Both the position numbers and the translations under genes were made by a program. The notes beneath the pieces are model-generated. The model worked only from the letters and a program-made list of their open reading frames with translations, ran no database searches and had not been told where the DNA came from. A DNA stretch of 50,336 nt from an uncultured Prevotellaceae bacterium. GTDB taxonomy: Bacteria; Bacteroidota; Bacteroidia; Bacteroidales; Bacteroidaceae. The stretch lies in contig CAMYZO010000011.1 of NCBI GenBank assembly GCA_947303855.1, forward strand, positions 1-50,336, given 5' to 3'. Positions 22,191-31,722 of this stretch are shown here, in pieces; the stretch's first letter is position 1, and each line of letters begins with the position of its first letter.

Positions 22191-24170
22191 ATGAAGACCT
22201 TGCTGCTCCTTGCCCTCACCCTGCTATGCCTGACCGTCCACAGTCAGGCACAGCGGCCGTGGGAGGAGATGCTGGCCAGCGTGATGACTGCCGACGACAT
22301 GGAGGCCGACAGCTGGGAAGACACCTACGAACTGCTGTGCCAGTTGGAGCAGGAGCCTATCGACCTGAACACGGCCACCCGCGAGGACTTAGAGCAGTTG
22401 CCATTCCTGACAGCCCTGCAGGTGGAGGCACTGATAGAATATCTGTACCGCTACGCCCCGATGAAGTCGATGAACGAACTGCGCATGATTCGTGAACTGG
22501 ATCCCACACAGATAGCATTGCTCCACCACTTCTGCACCGTCGGCGACGAGACAGCCCGAAATGACTTCCCCTCCATGGGTGACATCATGAGATACGGCCG
22601 TCACGAGCTGACCGCCGACGCCCGCATACCCTTCTACAAACGCCAGGGCGACGATGCCGGCTACCACGGATACCCCTACCGCCATACCTTGCGCTACCGT
22701 TTCAACTACGGCGACCACGTCAGATGGGGCCTGGTGGGGGCACAGGATGCCGGCGAGCCCTTCCTGGCCGGCACCAACAAGGCCGGCTACGACTTCTACA
22801 GCTACTACCTGCAGGTGAAGCACTGGGGAAGGGTGGAAAATGCCGTCGTCGGCAAATACAAACTGTCAGTAGGCATGGGACTGGTGCTCAACAACAGTTT
22901 CGGCTTAGGCAAACTGGCCATGCTGCAACAGTTAGGCCGCAGCACCAGCACGGTGCGCCCTCATGCCTCACGCTCGTCGTCAGCCTACTATCAGGGAGGG
23001 GCCGCCACCGTCCGTCTGGCACCCGGTTGGCTGCTGACGGGCTTCCTGTCATACCGCCGCCTTGATGCCACGCTCAACGCCGACGGCACGGCACGCACGC
23101 TGCTAACCGACGGCTACCACCGCACCGATGCTGAGATTGCCAAGAAACACAATACCGCGAGTGCCGACGCCGGGGCACATCTGGCCTTCCGCAGCGGTGC
23201 CCTCCGTGCCGGTGTCACCGCCCTCTACACCCGTCTGAGCCGTACCCTCGTTCCCGATGCCGCCCCACTTTACCGCCGCCACTATGCCCATGGCAACGAC
23301 TTCGTGAACATCAGTGCCGACTACGGCTACCTGCACCACCGCTTCGCCCTCAGCGGCGAGACGGCCGTCAACCGCCAGGGGGCCTTGGCCACCGTCAACA
23401 GCCTCAGCCTCAACCTCACCGATGCGCTGAGTCTCATGCTGCTACAGCGGTTCTACAGTTACCGCTACACCGCCCTCTACGCCCGCAGCATGAGCGAGGG
23501 CGGACGGGTGCAGAACGAGAGCGGCATCTACGCCGGACTGACCTGGCGCCCCACGGCAGCCTGGCATCTGCAGGCATACGCCGACTATGCCTATTTTGCC
23601 TGGGCCCGTTACCAGGCATCACAGTCATCGCAGGCCTACGACCATCTGCTGTCGGTATCCTACAGCCACCAGCCGTGGAGATTTTCGGGCCGCTACCGTC
23701 TGCGTCTGCGGCAGCAGGACAACGACGAGCAGACGGCACTCACCACCAAGACCGAGCACCGTGCCCGCCTGTCTGTCACCCGCACCTTCGGCCCCGTGGT
23801 CAGCACCACGCAGGCCGATGGCGTCAGCACCGACGGCGAGAGGGGCTATATGCTCAGCCAGACCGTCACCGGGGGCTGGCAGCGGTTGAAGGTTAGCGTC
23901 AGGGCAGGCTATTTCCACACCGAATCCTACGCCGCCCGTCTCTACTGTTACGAACCGTCACCGCGCTACGCCTTCTCCTTCCCCGCCTATGCCGGCAGGG
24001 GTCTGCGACTGGCCCTGATGATGCAGACGGCCATCGGCCGCCATCTCACGGCAACGGCCAAGCTGGGCTGCACACGCTATACCGACCGCAGTACTATCGG
24101 CAGCGGTCCTCAGGAAATCGGCGGCCCCAAGCAGACCGACCTCGACCTACAAGTTGTCTGGAAGTTCTAA
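22191..24170 (+). CDS. Exported helix-hairpin-helix domain protein with barrel-like C-terminus
   Basis: 659 residues. Signal peptide MKTLLLLALTLLCLTVHSQAQ, then a ComEA-like helix-hairpin-helix region with IDLNTATREDLEQLPFLTAL and VEALIEYLYRYAPMKSMNEL. The remaining ~520 residues are repetitive beta strands rich in Y, R and alternating hydrophobics (for example LRYRFNYGDHVRWGLVGAQD), ending LDLQVVWKF as an outer-membrane barrel would. The HhH motif binds DNA in ComEA, but here it may only be a structural unit. The start was set at 22191 by the signal peptide and the promoter 22 nt upstream; the frame is open further upstream. The 3' end overlaps the convergent GT4 gene by 24 nt. Confidence 0.82.
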   Translation: MKTLLLLALTLLCLTVHSQAQRPWEEMLASVMTADDMEADSWEDTYELLCQLEQEPIDLNTATREDLEQLPFLTALQVEALIEYLYRYAPMKSMNELRMIRELDPTQIALLHHFCTVGDETARNDFPSMGDIMRYGRHELTADARIPFYKRQGDDAGYHGYPYRHTLRYRFNYGDHVRWGLVGAQDAGEPFLAGTNKAGYDFYSYYLQVKHWGRVENAVVGKYKLSVGMGLVLNNSFGLGKLAMLQQLGRSTSTVRPHASRSSSAYYQGGAATVRLAPGWLLTGFLSYRRLDATLNADGTARTLLTDGYHRTDAEIAKKHNTASADAGAHLAFRSGALRAGVTALYTRLSRTLVPDAAPLYRRHYAHGNDFVNISADYGYLHHRFALSGETAVNRQGALATVNSLSLNLTDALSLMLLQRFYSYRYTALYARSMSEGGRVQNESGIYAGLTWRPTAAWHLQAYADYAYFAWARYQASQSSQAYDHLLSVSYSHQPWRFSGRYRLRLRQQDNDEQTALTTKTEHRARLSVTRTFGPVVSTTQADGVSTDGERGYMLSQTVTGGWQRLKVSVRAGYFHTESYAARLYCYEPSPRYAFSFPAYAGRGLRLALMMQTAIGRHLTATAKLGCTRYTDRSTIGSGPQEIGGPKQTDLDLQVVWKF

Positions 24171-25307
24171 TACGCGGCGGTAAACGTCCATTACCTGCGA
24201 GGCCACGTCACTGCCCTCAAAGCGGCGCACGTAGTCACGGCTCCTGCCGATGCGCTCTTCACGCCCGGCGACTCCCTGTAACAGTTGTTTTACGGCTGCT
24301 GCCATACCCTCGGCATCGTCGGGGTCCACGTACAGGCAGTCGGGACCGCCGGCCTCCTCTAAGCACGAGCCGGTAGCGGCCACCACCGGCAGTCCGCTGT
24401 GGATGGCCTCTATCACGGGAATGCCAAACCCTTCGTAACGCGAAGGATAGACAAACACCTCTGCCCCCTGGTACATCACCTGCAAGTCCTCGTCGGCAAC
24501 GCCGTGCAGCAGGTGTACGCGCTGCTGCAACTCCGTGCCCTCAATATGCTTCTGCAGCCGCCGCGAATAGTCGGTAGGTCTGCCTACCGCCACTAAGTGA
24601 AGGTCGTCAGGCAAATAGCGCAGGGCCTCTGCGGCCAGCATCATGTTCTTACGCTCCTCTATCGACCCCACGCTGAGCATATAGCGGCGGGGCAGATGGT
24701 AGCGGCCGGCGGTGCTCGCCACCTGCTCTGGTGTGGCTGCGGTCTGGAACCGTGGCGAACAGCTCTGGTAGATGACGTCTATGCGATTCTCGTCCACGCC
24801 GCCCAGTTCCATGATGTCCTGCTTCGTGCGCTCGCTGATGGCAATGATGCGGTCGGCCTCGCGGCAGGCCACGCGGAATTTCCAAGTATAGATTTTCGTG
24901 TCGGCCCAATGGTAGTACTCCGGGTGCCGCATGAATATCAGGTCATGGATGGTCACCACCGAGCGCAAGCCCGCCCGGCGCAGACCACGCGGCAGTTCGC
25001 CCGTCAGTCCGTGGTACAGCCTGACGCCGTCGCGCCTTAGGTCGCCCACGATGGGACCGATGCGCCAGAGGTCGCGCTGCACCTTCAGCGCACAGTGGCG
25101 GGGGGTGACAAACTGCAGGCGCTCCGACTCGTGGACCTGCCGGCGCAGGTCGTCGCGGCCCAGGTCGGGGGTGTACAGCCGCAGCTGCCAGCCGTCGGGC
25201 ACCACCGCCGAAAGGTCGTTCACCAGCGTGCGGCCGTAGTTGCCCAGTCCTGTACCGTTACGCACCAGGCGTTTCGCGTCAAATCCTATCGTCAGTCTGT
25301 TGTTCAT
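24147..25307 (-). CDS. Family 4 glycosyltransferase (mannosyltransferase-like)
   Basis: 386 residues. Starts LTIGFDAKRLVRNGTGLGNYGRTL, a signature of GT4 mannosyl/rhamnosyl transferases, with SVVTIHDLIFMRHPEYY, RIIAISERTKQDIMELGGV, MLSVGSIEERKNMMLAAEAL and the donor EX7E segment YPSRYEGFGIPVIEAIHSG. It probably adds a sugar in glycan or lipid-linked oligosaccharide synthesis. It overlaps the upstream GT87-like gene by 29 nt, so three genes form one transcript. At its 3' end it overlaps the HhH gene on the opposite strand. Confidence 0.92.
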   Translation of the reverse strand: MNNRLTIGFDAKRLVRNGTGLGNYGRTLVNDLSAVVPDGWQLRLYTPDLGRDDLRRQVHESERLQFVTPRHCALKVQRDLWRIGPIVGDLRRDGVRLYHGLTGELPRGLRRAGLRSVVTIHDLIFMRHPEYYHWADTKIYTWKFRVACREADRIIAISERTKQDIMELGGVDENRIDVIYQSCSPRFQTAATPEQVASTAGRYHLPRRYMLSVGSIEERKNMMLAAEALRYLPDDLHLVAVGRPTDYSRRLQKHIEGTELQQRVHLLHGVADEDLQVMYQGAEVFVYPSRYEGFGIPVIEAIHSGLPVVAATGSCLEEAGGPDCLYVDPDDAEGMAAAVKQLLQGVAGREERIGRSRDYVRRFEGSDVASQVMDVYRRVLELPDNL

Positions 25308-26493
25308 GGTTACAACGTTTTAGTGGGGCATAGTCGCGGGTGTTCATCTCCCACATCAGCACCAGCCAGACGATGGTCGATGGCAGCGCCTTCAGGGCGT
25401 ATGGTTCCAGCCACTGTTTCCAGATGAACCTCGGGAAGAACACGTCGCTGGTGCAGAGTGAGGTAAAGACAAAGGCATAGACAAGCAGCACCAGGGCCCA
25501 GCGGCCACGCCGCCAGGGGGCCGTGGTGTACCATACCACGAAGCCGGTCATGGGGGCTATGTAGCCATAGCTCTCGGTGCCTGTCGAGAAGAGGGTGACA
25601 AACATGGTGGCTGAGGCCAGCATGGCATAGCGGAAGGCGACATGCCGGAACTGGTCTCTGCGGCGGAAGGGCGACAGGAACAGCAATATGCCGGGGATAA
25701 TCAGCCAGAGGTCGCTATACTCGGTATTGCCGCTTATCTTACGGGGAATGCCAAGGATCGACGTGTTGGTGGTGTTGAAAGCCTCAGTCAGGTTCTGCGT
25801 GTTCTTGGCCACCAACGACTCGTACCAGCCAAAGTACTGCCGCACCACATACTCCGGACTGCTTACAAGCATGGGGAGCACGAAGAAGAGGGCTGCCCAC
25901 CCCAGACAGGCAAGGATAAACCTACGCTTATCCTCGACAAAGAAGAAGAAGGCCAGTCCCATAACGCCGTAAAGCTTGATGAACATGCCGAGAACAATAA
26001 AGAAGGCGGCCCATACCGGCTGCTTCTTCTCAACACAGGCAAACGTCAGCAGGTAGCTGGCGGCCATGGCAAGGTCGTACTGCTCAACAAAGAGGGGGGT
26101 AATCACCTCGTGGGCACAGAACCAGAACATAAACACCTTCTGCCACCGCTGCATAGGCATGTAGCGCACGGCAACGTAAAAGGTGGCGACAAGGAAACAG
26201 AGCCAAAGCAGCACGCCCCATGTGTCGGGCAGTATGGCAAAGGGGGCTATGACGTAGAAGAAAATGGGGCCGTAGTGGTTGCAGTCGCCATGCAGATAGG
26301 GATAGAAGTCGTAGAGCGGCAACTGCTGGAGCGTGTTGACAAAAACCGACTTGTATATCTGATAGGTTTCGTGGGGCTTATGCCACTTCAGGATACCCAT
26401 CACAATGGGGATGATGGCATAGACGGCGGTGATGGTGCGCCAGTTGCTCCAGAACGGACGGCGGAAGAAACTAACGACGCTCTGTGGCTGCAT
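25279..26493 (-). CDS. GT87/DUF2029-like polytopic glycosyltransferase (copy 2)
   Basis: 404 residues from ATG 26493; a start at 26514 is possible. About ten hydrophobic helices, with a shared N-terminal loop signature HYGPIFFYVIAPFAILP, WFCAHEVITPLFVEQYDLAMA, and FFIVLGMFIKLYGVMGLAFF. This matches the polyprenyl-phosphate-mannose dependent GT87 (formerly DUF2029) family, in which the active site faces the outside of the inner membrane. It is a tandem paralogue of the next gene upstream and overlaps it by 23 nt (or 44 with the longer start). With the GT4 gene it may build or decorate an envelope glycan; substrate unknown. Confidence 0.85.
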   Translation of the reverse strand: MQPQSVVSFFRRPFWSNWRTITAVYAIIPIVMGILKWHKPHETYQIYKSVFVNTLQQLPLYDFYPYLHGDCNHYGPIFFYVIAPFAILPDTWGVLLWLCFLVATFYVAVRYMPMQRWQKVFMFWFCAHEVITPLFVEQYDLAMAASYLLTFACVEKKQPVWAAFFIVLGMFIKLYGVMGLAFFFFVEDKRRFILACLGWAALFFVLPMLVSSPEYVVRQYFGWYESLVAKNTQNLTEAFNTTNTSILGIPRKISGNTEYSDLWLIIPGILLFLSPFRRRDQFRHVAFRYAMLASATMFVTLFSTGTESYGYIAPMTGFVVWYTTAPWRRGRWALVLLVYAFVFTSLCTSDVFFPRFIWKQWLEPYALKALPSTIVWLVLMWEMNTRDYAPLKRCNHEQQTDDRI

Positions 26494-27643
26494 AACTGCG
26501 CGTGTTGATTTCATAACAGAGCTTCAGCCAGACAAGCACGACGGGCAGTGCCTTCAGGGCATAGGGCTGTACCCACTCGCGGCGCAGATAAGCCGGGAAG
26601 AGGTCGCTGGGCGACAGACTCGACAACACGAAGACGAACACCAGCAGGGCCACGTCCCACGGCGTGCGCTGCCAAGGGACGCAGGTGTACCAGATGACAA
26701 CGCCCACAAAGGCGATGATGTAGCCGCTCGACTCACTGCCTGTGGAGAAGAGCACCACAAACATCAGCACTGAGGCCAGCAGCGTCTGGCGGAAAGCCTG
26801 GTGGCGATACTGCGACAGGCGCAGGTAGGGCAGGGCAAAGAGCGCCATGCCGGGCAGGATAAGCCAGAGGTCGCTGAACTGCAGGCCTGTGGTGCGGTGG
26901 ACAAGTCCGAGGAGCGAGATGTTCTGTGCGATGGAGGCCAGGTTCTCGCCGTTCTTCTCGGTCAGACAGGTGTACCACTCCTGGTACTGGCCCACGATGT
27001 AGCCGGGGCCGGAAATGAGCATCGGAGCAACGAACATGACCGCCGCCCAGAGCAGCAGCGACCCGGCAAGCCGCCCCTTGTGGCGCGAGAAAAGGAAGAA
27101 GGCCAGGCCCACGATGCCATACAGCTTGACAAAGGTGCCGAGCATAATCCAGAAAGCCGCCCAGAAGTCGCGCTCCTTCTCAATACAGTAGTAGGTCAGC
27201 ACGATGATGGCCGCTATGGCAATGTTAAACTGCTGCATGAAGACGGCCGTCAGCAGCTCATGGGCACAGAACCAGAGCATGAACAGTTGCTGACGGTCGG
27301 TAAACAGCGGCCGGCGCACGGCTGCATAGAGCAGCACCGTCAGCGAGACACACCACAGCAGCAGTCCCACGGCCAGCGGTGTCACGGCGAAGGGCGCTAT
27401 CACCAGCGAGAACAGCGGACCGTAGTGGTTCACGTCGAAATACTCGTCAGGATAGGGGGCGTAGAGCGACGTCTTCTGCCAGGTGTGCCAGAACACACCC
27501 CGGAATATCAGGAAGTTGTTACAACGGTGCAGTTTCGTCAGTCCGCCGACAAGACCTATCAGCAGCCACAGACCCGCCAGCAGACGGTAGTCGCGCAGCA
27601 GCGGATGGCCCAGCAGCATGCCAATTTTCTTCTTTATCTCCAT
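26471..27643 (-). CDS. GT87/DUF2029-like polytopic glycosyltransferase (copy 1)
   Basis: 390 residues from ATG 27643. The same layout as its neighbour: DVNHYGPLFSLVIAPFAVTP, WFCAHELLTAVFMQQFNIAI, ILGTFVKLYGIVGLAFFLF, STGSESSGYIIAFVGVVIWY near the end, and about ten membrane helices. Alignment by eye with copy 2 runs end to end, so a tandem duplication is clear. The frame extends to 27667, but the -7 box at 27672-27665 overlaps that codon, so transcription must start after it and ATG 27643 is chosen. It is the first gene of the three-gene operon. Confidence 0.86.
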   Translation of the reverse strand: MEIKKKIGMLLGHPLLRDYRLLAGLWLLIGLVGGLTKLHRCNNFLIFRGVFWHTWQKTSLYAPYPDEYFDVNHYGPLFSLVIAPFAVTPLAVGLLLWCVSLTVLLYAAVRRPLFTDRQQLFMLWFCAHELLTAVFMQQFNIAIAAIIVLTYYCIEKERDFWAAFWIMLGTFVKLYGIVGLAFFLFSRHKGRLAGSLLLWAAVMFVAPMLISGPGYIVGQYQEWYTCLTEKNGENLASIAQNISLLGLVHRTTGLQFSDLWLILPGMALFALPYLRLSQYRHQAFRQTLLASVLMFVVLFSTGSESSGYIIAFVGVVIWYTCVPWQRTPWDVALLVFVFVLSSLSPSDLFPAYLRREWVQPYALKALPVVLVWLKLCYEINTRSYAATERR

Positions 27644-27664
27644 GCCTTTTCCTGTTTTTGGCCA

Positions 27665-27672
27665 CAAAGGTA
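27665..27672 (-). promoter_or_regulatory. -7 element of the GT87 operon
   Basis: Minus strand TACCTTTG (27672-27665). It excludes a start codon at 27667 and leaves about 15 nt of leader before ATG 27643. The -33 region is not convincing. Confidence 0.6.
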
Positions 27673-27696
27673 CGAAATTAATGCAACTTTTAAGCC

Positions 27697-27739
27697 ATAA
27701 TTCATAATAATTTCCTACCTTTGCACGCTGAACACAATT
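27697..27739 (+). promoter_or_regulatory. Promoter region of cysS, copy of a dispersed sequence
   Basis: TACCTTTG (27716-27723) gives cysS a leader of about 25 nt. The surrounding 43 nt, from ATAATTCATAATAATTTC to TGAACAC, recurs with about eight differences at 47723-47765 upstream of the U32 gene. Confidence 0.65.
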
Positions 27740-27753
27740 TTTATATAGGAATT

Positions 27754-29280
27754 ATGGAATCAAGACTCGTTATTTACAATACGCTGACGCGCCAGAAAGA
27801 GCGCTTCGAGCCAATCCATGCCCCCCATGTGGGCATGTACGTCTGCGGCCCCACCGTCTATGGCGACCCCCATTTGGGCCACGCCCGTCCTGCCATCACC
27901 TTCGACCTGCTGTTCCGCTATCTCAAGCACCTGGGCTATCAGGTACGCTACGTGCGTAACATCACCGACGTGGGCCATCTGGAGCACGATGCCGACGAGG
28001 GTGAGGACAAGATAGCCAAGAAGGCACGGCTGGAGCAGCTGGAGCCCATGGAGATAGCCCAGTACTACACCAACCGCTACCACCAGGCCATGGACGCCCT
28101 CGGCTGTCTGCGCCCCTCGATAGAGCCTCATGCCACAGGCCATATCATTGAGCAGCAGCAACTGGTACAGCAGATTCTCGACAACGGCTTTGCCTACGAG
28201 TCAAACGGCTCCATCTACTTCGACATAGAGGCTTACAACAAGCAGTACAAGTACGGCATACTCAGCGGCCGCTCCTTGGAGAACATCAAGGATGCCAGCC
28301 GCGACAACCTCGACGGCGTGGGCGAGAAGCACAACCAGGCCGACTTCGCCCTGTGGAAGAAGGCACAGCCCGAGCATATCATGCGCTGGCCCTCACCCTG
28401 GAGCGACGGCTTCCCCGGCTGGCACTGCGAGTGTACGGCCATGGGCCGCAAATACCTTGGCGAGCAGTTCGACATCCACGGCGGCGGCATGGACCTCGTC
28501 TTCCCCCACCATGAGTGCGAGATAGCCCAGGCCACGGCCTCCATGGGGCACCAGGCCGTGAAATACTGGATGCACAACAACATGATTACCATCGGCGGAC
28601 AGAAGATGGGCAAGTCGCTGGGCAACTTCATCACCCTTGAGCAGTTCTTCACCGGACAGCACCAGCTCTTGTCGAAGGCCTACTCGCCCATGACCATCCG
28701 TTTCTTCATCCTCTCGGCCCACTACCGCGGCACCGTCGACTTCAGCGACGAAGCTCTGCAGGCCGCCGAGAAGGGACTGGAGAAACTATCCAACGCCATC
28801 GCCGGCCTCGACCGCCTGTCCAGTATGTCGTCATATCATGACGACACCCCCCAGTGCGACGCCGAGACCGAGCGCATCGTGAAGAGCCTGCGCCAGAAAT
28901 GCTACGACGCTATGAACGACGACCTGGCCACGCCACAGGTCATCAGCCACCTGTTTGAGGCCTGCTCGGTCATCAACAAGCTCGTTGACCACAAGGCCAC
29001 CATCTGCGCCGACTGCCTGAAGGAACTTGCTGACACCATGCATCTCTTCGCTGAAGACATCCTCGGACTGAAAGCCAACGCGCAGCAAATGACCGCCAAC
29101 GGCCAGGAAGCCCGCGAGGAGGCCTTCGGCAAGGTCGTCGACATGGTGCTTGAGCTGCGTGCCAAGGCCAAGGCCAACAAGGACTGGGCCACCAGCGACA
29201 AGATACGCGACGAGCTGGCCGCCGCCGGCTTCGAGGTCAAGGATACCAAGGACGGTGCCACCTGGCGACTGAACAAGTAA
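27754..29280 (+). CDS. cysS: Cysteinyl-tRNA synthetase
   Basis: 508 residues, class I synthetase. Motifs: [16 protein letters not shown] with zinc ligand Cys31 and the HIGH-type HLGH (40-43), [29 protein letters not shown] with further zinc-site residues (Cys225, His252-Cys256 region), and KMSKS-type KMGKS (284-288). The C-terminal ~180 residues form the anticodon-binding helical region. It charges tRNA-Cys. The frame continues upstream to a TTG at 27721, but that lies inside the -7 box; ATG 27754 is the correct start. A large palindromic element follows its stop. Confidence 0.97.
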   Translation: MESRLVIYNTLTRQKERFEPIHAPHVGMYVCGPTVYGDPHLGHARPAITFDLLFRYLKHLGYQVRYVRNITDVGHLEHDADEGEDKIAKKARLEQLEPMEIAQYYTNRYHQAMDALGCLRPSIEPHATGHIIEQQQLVQQILDNGFAYESNGSIYFDIEAYNKQYKYGILSGRSLENIKDASRDNLDGVGEKHNQADFALWKKAQPEHIMRWPSPWSDGFPGWHCECTAMGRKYLGEQFDIHGGGMDLVFPHHECEIAQATASMGHQAVKYWMHNNMITIGGQKMGKSLGNFITLEQFFTGQHQLLSKAYSPMTIRFFILSAHYRGTVDFSDEALQAAEKGLEKLSNAIAGLDRLSSMSSYHDDTPQCDAETERIVKSLRQKCYDAMNDDLATPQVISHLFEACSVINKLVDHKATICADCLKELADTMHLFAEDILGLKANAQQMTANGQEAREEAFGKVVDMVLELRAKAKANKDWATSDKIRDELAAAGFEVKDTKDGATWRLNK

Positions 29281-29320
29281 CCCCCAAAGGGCATGATGTA
29301 CAAAAAATAACTGGTGTATT

Positions 29321-29579
29321 TCTTGCAACCATGTCACCATTGCCATTTTCTGCTGATAACCAGCAAGTTACGTGGTTGCAACAAAGGTGACAAGGTGACA
29401 TCAACAAGCGGATGGCAGACAATGGAACAAAAGTCCCCACCACTGGGACTTTTGTTCCAGCGGCGGGGACTTTTTTATTGCGTAGCAGCAGTTTGATGCC
29501 ACCCATGCCACCCTTGTTGCAACCATACAACAAACTGAAACACAGATGTTTACACACAAGATGACATGGTGGCAACAAT
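29321..29579. repeat. ~260-bp imperfect palindrome with nested GGTGACA/GGTGGCA repeats
   Basis: A central perfect 14-bp stem, GGAACAAAAGTCCC (29424-29437) with GGGACTTTTGTTCC (29445-29458), has a 7-nt loop; part of its right arm recurs at 29466-29479. Middle arms 29373-29404 and 29493-29525 are near-complements built around GGTTGCAACAA and GGTGACA. Outer arms 29323-29342 and 29557-29578 pair around CCATGTCA. It fills the space after cysS. No ORF is convincing. Same architecture as the element after murI but a different sequence. Confidence 0.82.
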
Positions 29580-29650
29580 TTCTATAAAACAACTCGCAGG
29601 AGGCTGTAACCCTGTGTGCCAGTCAGAACGTTAGTTAATTTACACCCGCT

Positions 29651-31720
29651 ATGGAGAGAATACTTACCATCTTCTTGCTGCTGACGGCTTCACTTACCTG
29701 CAGGGCACAGCATAACGATACCGTACTTGAGGACACGGTAAGCGAGGTGACGGTCACCTCGCGCACGGCCCGCAAACGGGTAGAAGAGGTGCAGATAGGC
29801 GTGGAGAAGGTCGACATAGCAACGCTGGCGAAGGTGCCGGCACTGTTCGGCGAGAAGGACATCATCAAGAGCCTGCAGCTGCTGCCCGGCGTGAAGAGCG
29901 AGAACGAGGCCTCAGGCGGCTATCAGGTGCGGGGCGGTAAGGCGGCGCAGAACCTCATCCTGCTCGACGGGGCCACGGTCTATAACGCCGGCCACCTGAT
30001 GGGACTCTTCTCCACGTTCAACGACGACGCGCTGATGAGCGGCTCGCTCTACAAGGGGCTGGTGCCGGCCCAGCTGGGCGGCGGCACGGCCTCGGTGTTC
30101 GACATCAGCACGCGCTCCGGCGACCTGCACGACTATCATTTCAGCGGCACCGTGGGCCTGCTCTCGGCCAAGGTCGCAGCCGAAGGCCCCATCCGGCAGG
30201 ACCGCTCCTCGTTTCTCTTTGCCGGACGGCGCTCTTACCTCGACCTGTTTCTGAAAGCCACAAAGAAGTATCGCAACAACACGCTGCACTTCTACGATGC
30301 CAACCTGCGGATGAACTTCCGGCTTTCGGCCAGGGACATGCTGGCCGTCTCGTTCTTCAGTGGGCGCGACAACATGGGATTAGAGGACATGATGGACATG
30401 GAGTGGGGCAACCTGACAGCTACCGCCAACTGGCTGCACACGTCAAGCGACCGCCATTACGCCAATACCAAACTGATTTACAGCGACTTCACGAGCGACG
30501 TAGGCATAGACATGCTCAACATCTACTACACGATGAAGGGCTACATCCGTCACGCCACGCTGCAGCATCAGCAGACCTGGCAGACGGGCCGCCACCGCCT
30601 GAACTACGGTCTCGAGGGCACCTACCTGCAGCTGCAGTCGGCCGAATGGGACATCAACCTGCTGCATCAGCGCGAGAAACGCAACGCCCTGACCGGCGCC
30701 CTGTGGGTGGGCGACGACTGGCACCTGGGCAGCAGCGTCGAGCTGTCGGCCGGTGCCCGCCTCCACCTGTTCGCCGCTCTGGGCGGGGCACCCTACTACG
30801 AGATAGACGCCAAGGGCAGCATCACCAGCACAACGGAGGAAAGCAGCGGCCACATCGTGAAGACCTACGCCGACGTGGAGCCGCGCATCAGCGCCAAGAT
30901 TACGCTCAACCGCCAGCACAGCCTGAAGTTGGGCTACAGCCGCACGTCACAGGATATTCATGCCATCAGCGGCATGTCGATGTCTATGCCTTTTGACCGC
31001 TACACCATGACCAGCAACATCGTCCGTCCCGAGCAGGCCGACCAGGTGGCGGCGGGATGGTTCTACATCACGCCCCGAGGCGGCTACGACTTCTCGGCAG
31101 AGGCGTACTACAAGAATATCCGCAACGTCTACGACTACCGCGACGGCAAGGCCTTCTACTCCGAGATAGAGATTGAGCGGCTCCTGCTGGGCGGCAAGGG
31201 CAGGGCTTACGGCCTGGAGCTGTGCGCCCGCAAGAATAACGGGCCGCTGACGGGCTGGATCAGTTACACGCTCTCGTGGTCGGAGAACAAGATTGACGGC
31301 ATCAACGGCGGACAGTGGTACACGGCATCGAACGACCGCCGCCACGACCTCGTCGCCGTGGGCATGTACCAGCCGGCGCCCCGGTGGGAGCTGGCCGCCA
31401 CCTGGCGCTACAACACGGGGCAGGCGCTCACCGCCCCCTCAGCCAAGTACGACATCGACGGCACCACCTTTTATTATTACAACGAGCGCAACGGCTACCG
31501 CGCCCCGGCCTATCACCGACTGGACCTGAGTGCCACCTACACCCGGAAGGTAGGGCGGTTCACCCGCATCTGGTCCTTCGGCATCTACAACGCCTACTGC
31601 CGCTACAACCCCTACACCATCCGTTTCAAGAACGACGACAAGAGCCCCACGGGCACCATTGCCGAACAGACCTCGCTCTTCGGCATCGTCCCCTCCGTGT
31701 CGTTCACTGTTAAATATTGA
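29651..31720 (+). CDS. TonB-dependent outer-membrane receptor
   Basis: 689 residues. Signal peptide MERILTIFLLLTASLTCRAQ, then the plug domain: VSEVTVTSRTARKRVEEVQIG, DIIKSLQLLPGVKSENEASG, GGYQVRGGKAAQNLILLDGATVYNA and GGGTASVFDISTRSG. A large barrel follows, ending GIVPSVSFTVKY. Unlike most SusC-type receptors no carboxypeptidase-like N-terminal domain is seen, and the length is closer to a classical siderophore/cobalamin-type receptor. It is directly followed by a DUF4249 lipoprotein, a frequent partner of such receptors. Ligand unknown. No clear promoter is visible in the 70 nt upstream. Confidence 0.92.
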   Translation: MERILTIFLLLTASLTCRAQHNDTVLEDTVSEVTVTSRTARKRVEEVQIGVEKVDIATLAKVPALFGEKDIIKSLQLLPGVKSENEASGGYQVRGGKAAQNLILLDGATVYNAGHLMGLFSTFNDDALMSGSLYKGLVPAQLGGGTASVFDISTRSGDLHDYHFSGTVGLLSAKVAAEGPIRQDRSSFLFAGRRSYLDLFLKATKKYRNNTLHFYDANLRMNFRLSARDMLAVSFFSGRDNMGLEDMMDMEWGNLTATANWLHTSSDRHYANTKLIYSDFTSDVGIDMLNIYYTMKGYIRHATLQHQQTWQTGRHRLNYGLEGTYLQLQSAEWDINLLHQREKRNALTGALWVGDDWHLGSSVELSAGARLHLFAALGGAPYYEIDAKGSITSTTEESSGHIVKTYADVEPRISAKITLNRQHSLKLGYSRTSQDIHAISGMSMSMPFDRYTMTSNIVRPEQADQVAAGWFYITPRGGYDFSAEAYYKNIRNVYDYRDGKAFYSEIEIERLLLGGKGRAYGLELCARKNNGPLTGWISYTLSWSENKIDGINGGQWYTASNDRRHDLVAVGMYQPAPRWELAATWRYNTGQALTAPSAKYDIDGTTFYYYNERNGYRAPAYHRLDLSATYTRKVGRFTRIWSFGIYNAYCRYNPYTIRFKNDDKSPTGTIAEQTSLFGIVPSVSFTVKY

Positions 31721-31722
31721 CC

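Noticed and set aside
25642..26508. 288-codon plus-strand frame opposite the GT87-like gene
   Set aside because: Charged, low-complexity translation that is the complement of membrane helices; no start signals.
29281..29650. Short open frames within the palindrome after cysS
   Set aside because: Present in several frames and both strands, all under about 115 codons, consisting of repeat translation with no start signals.
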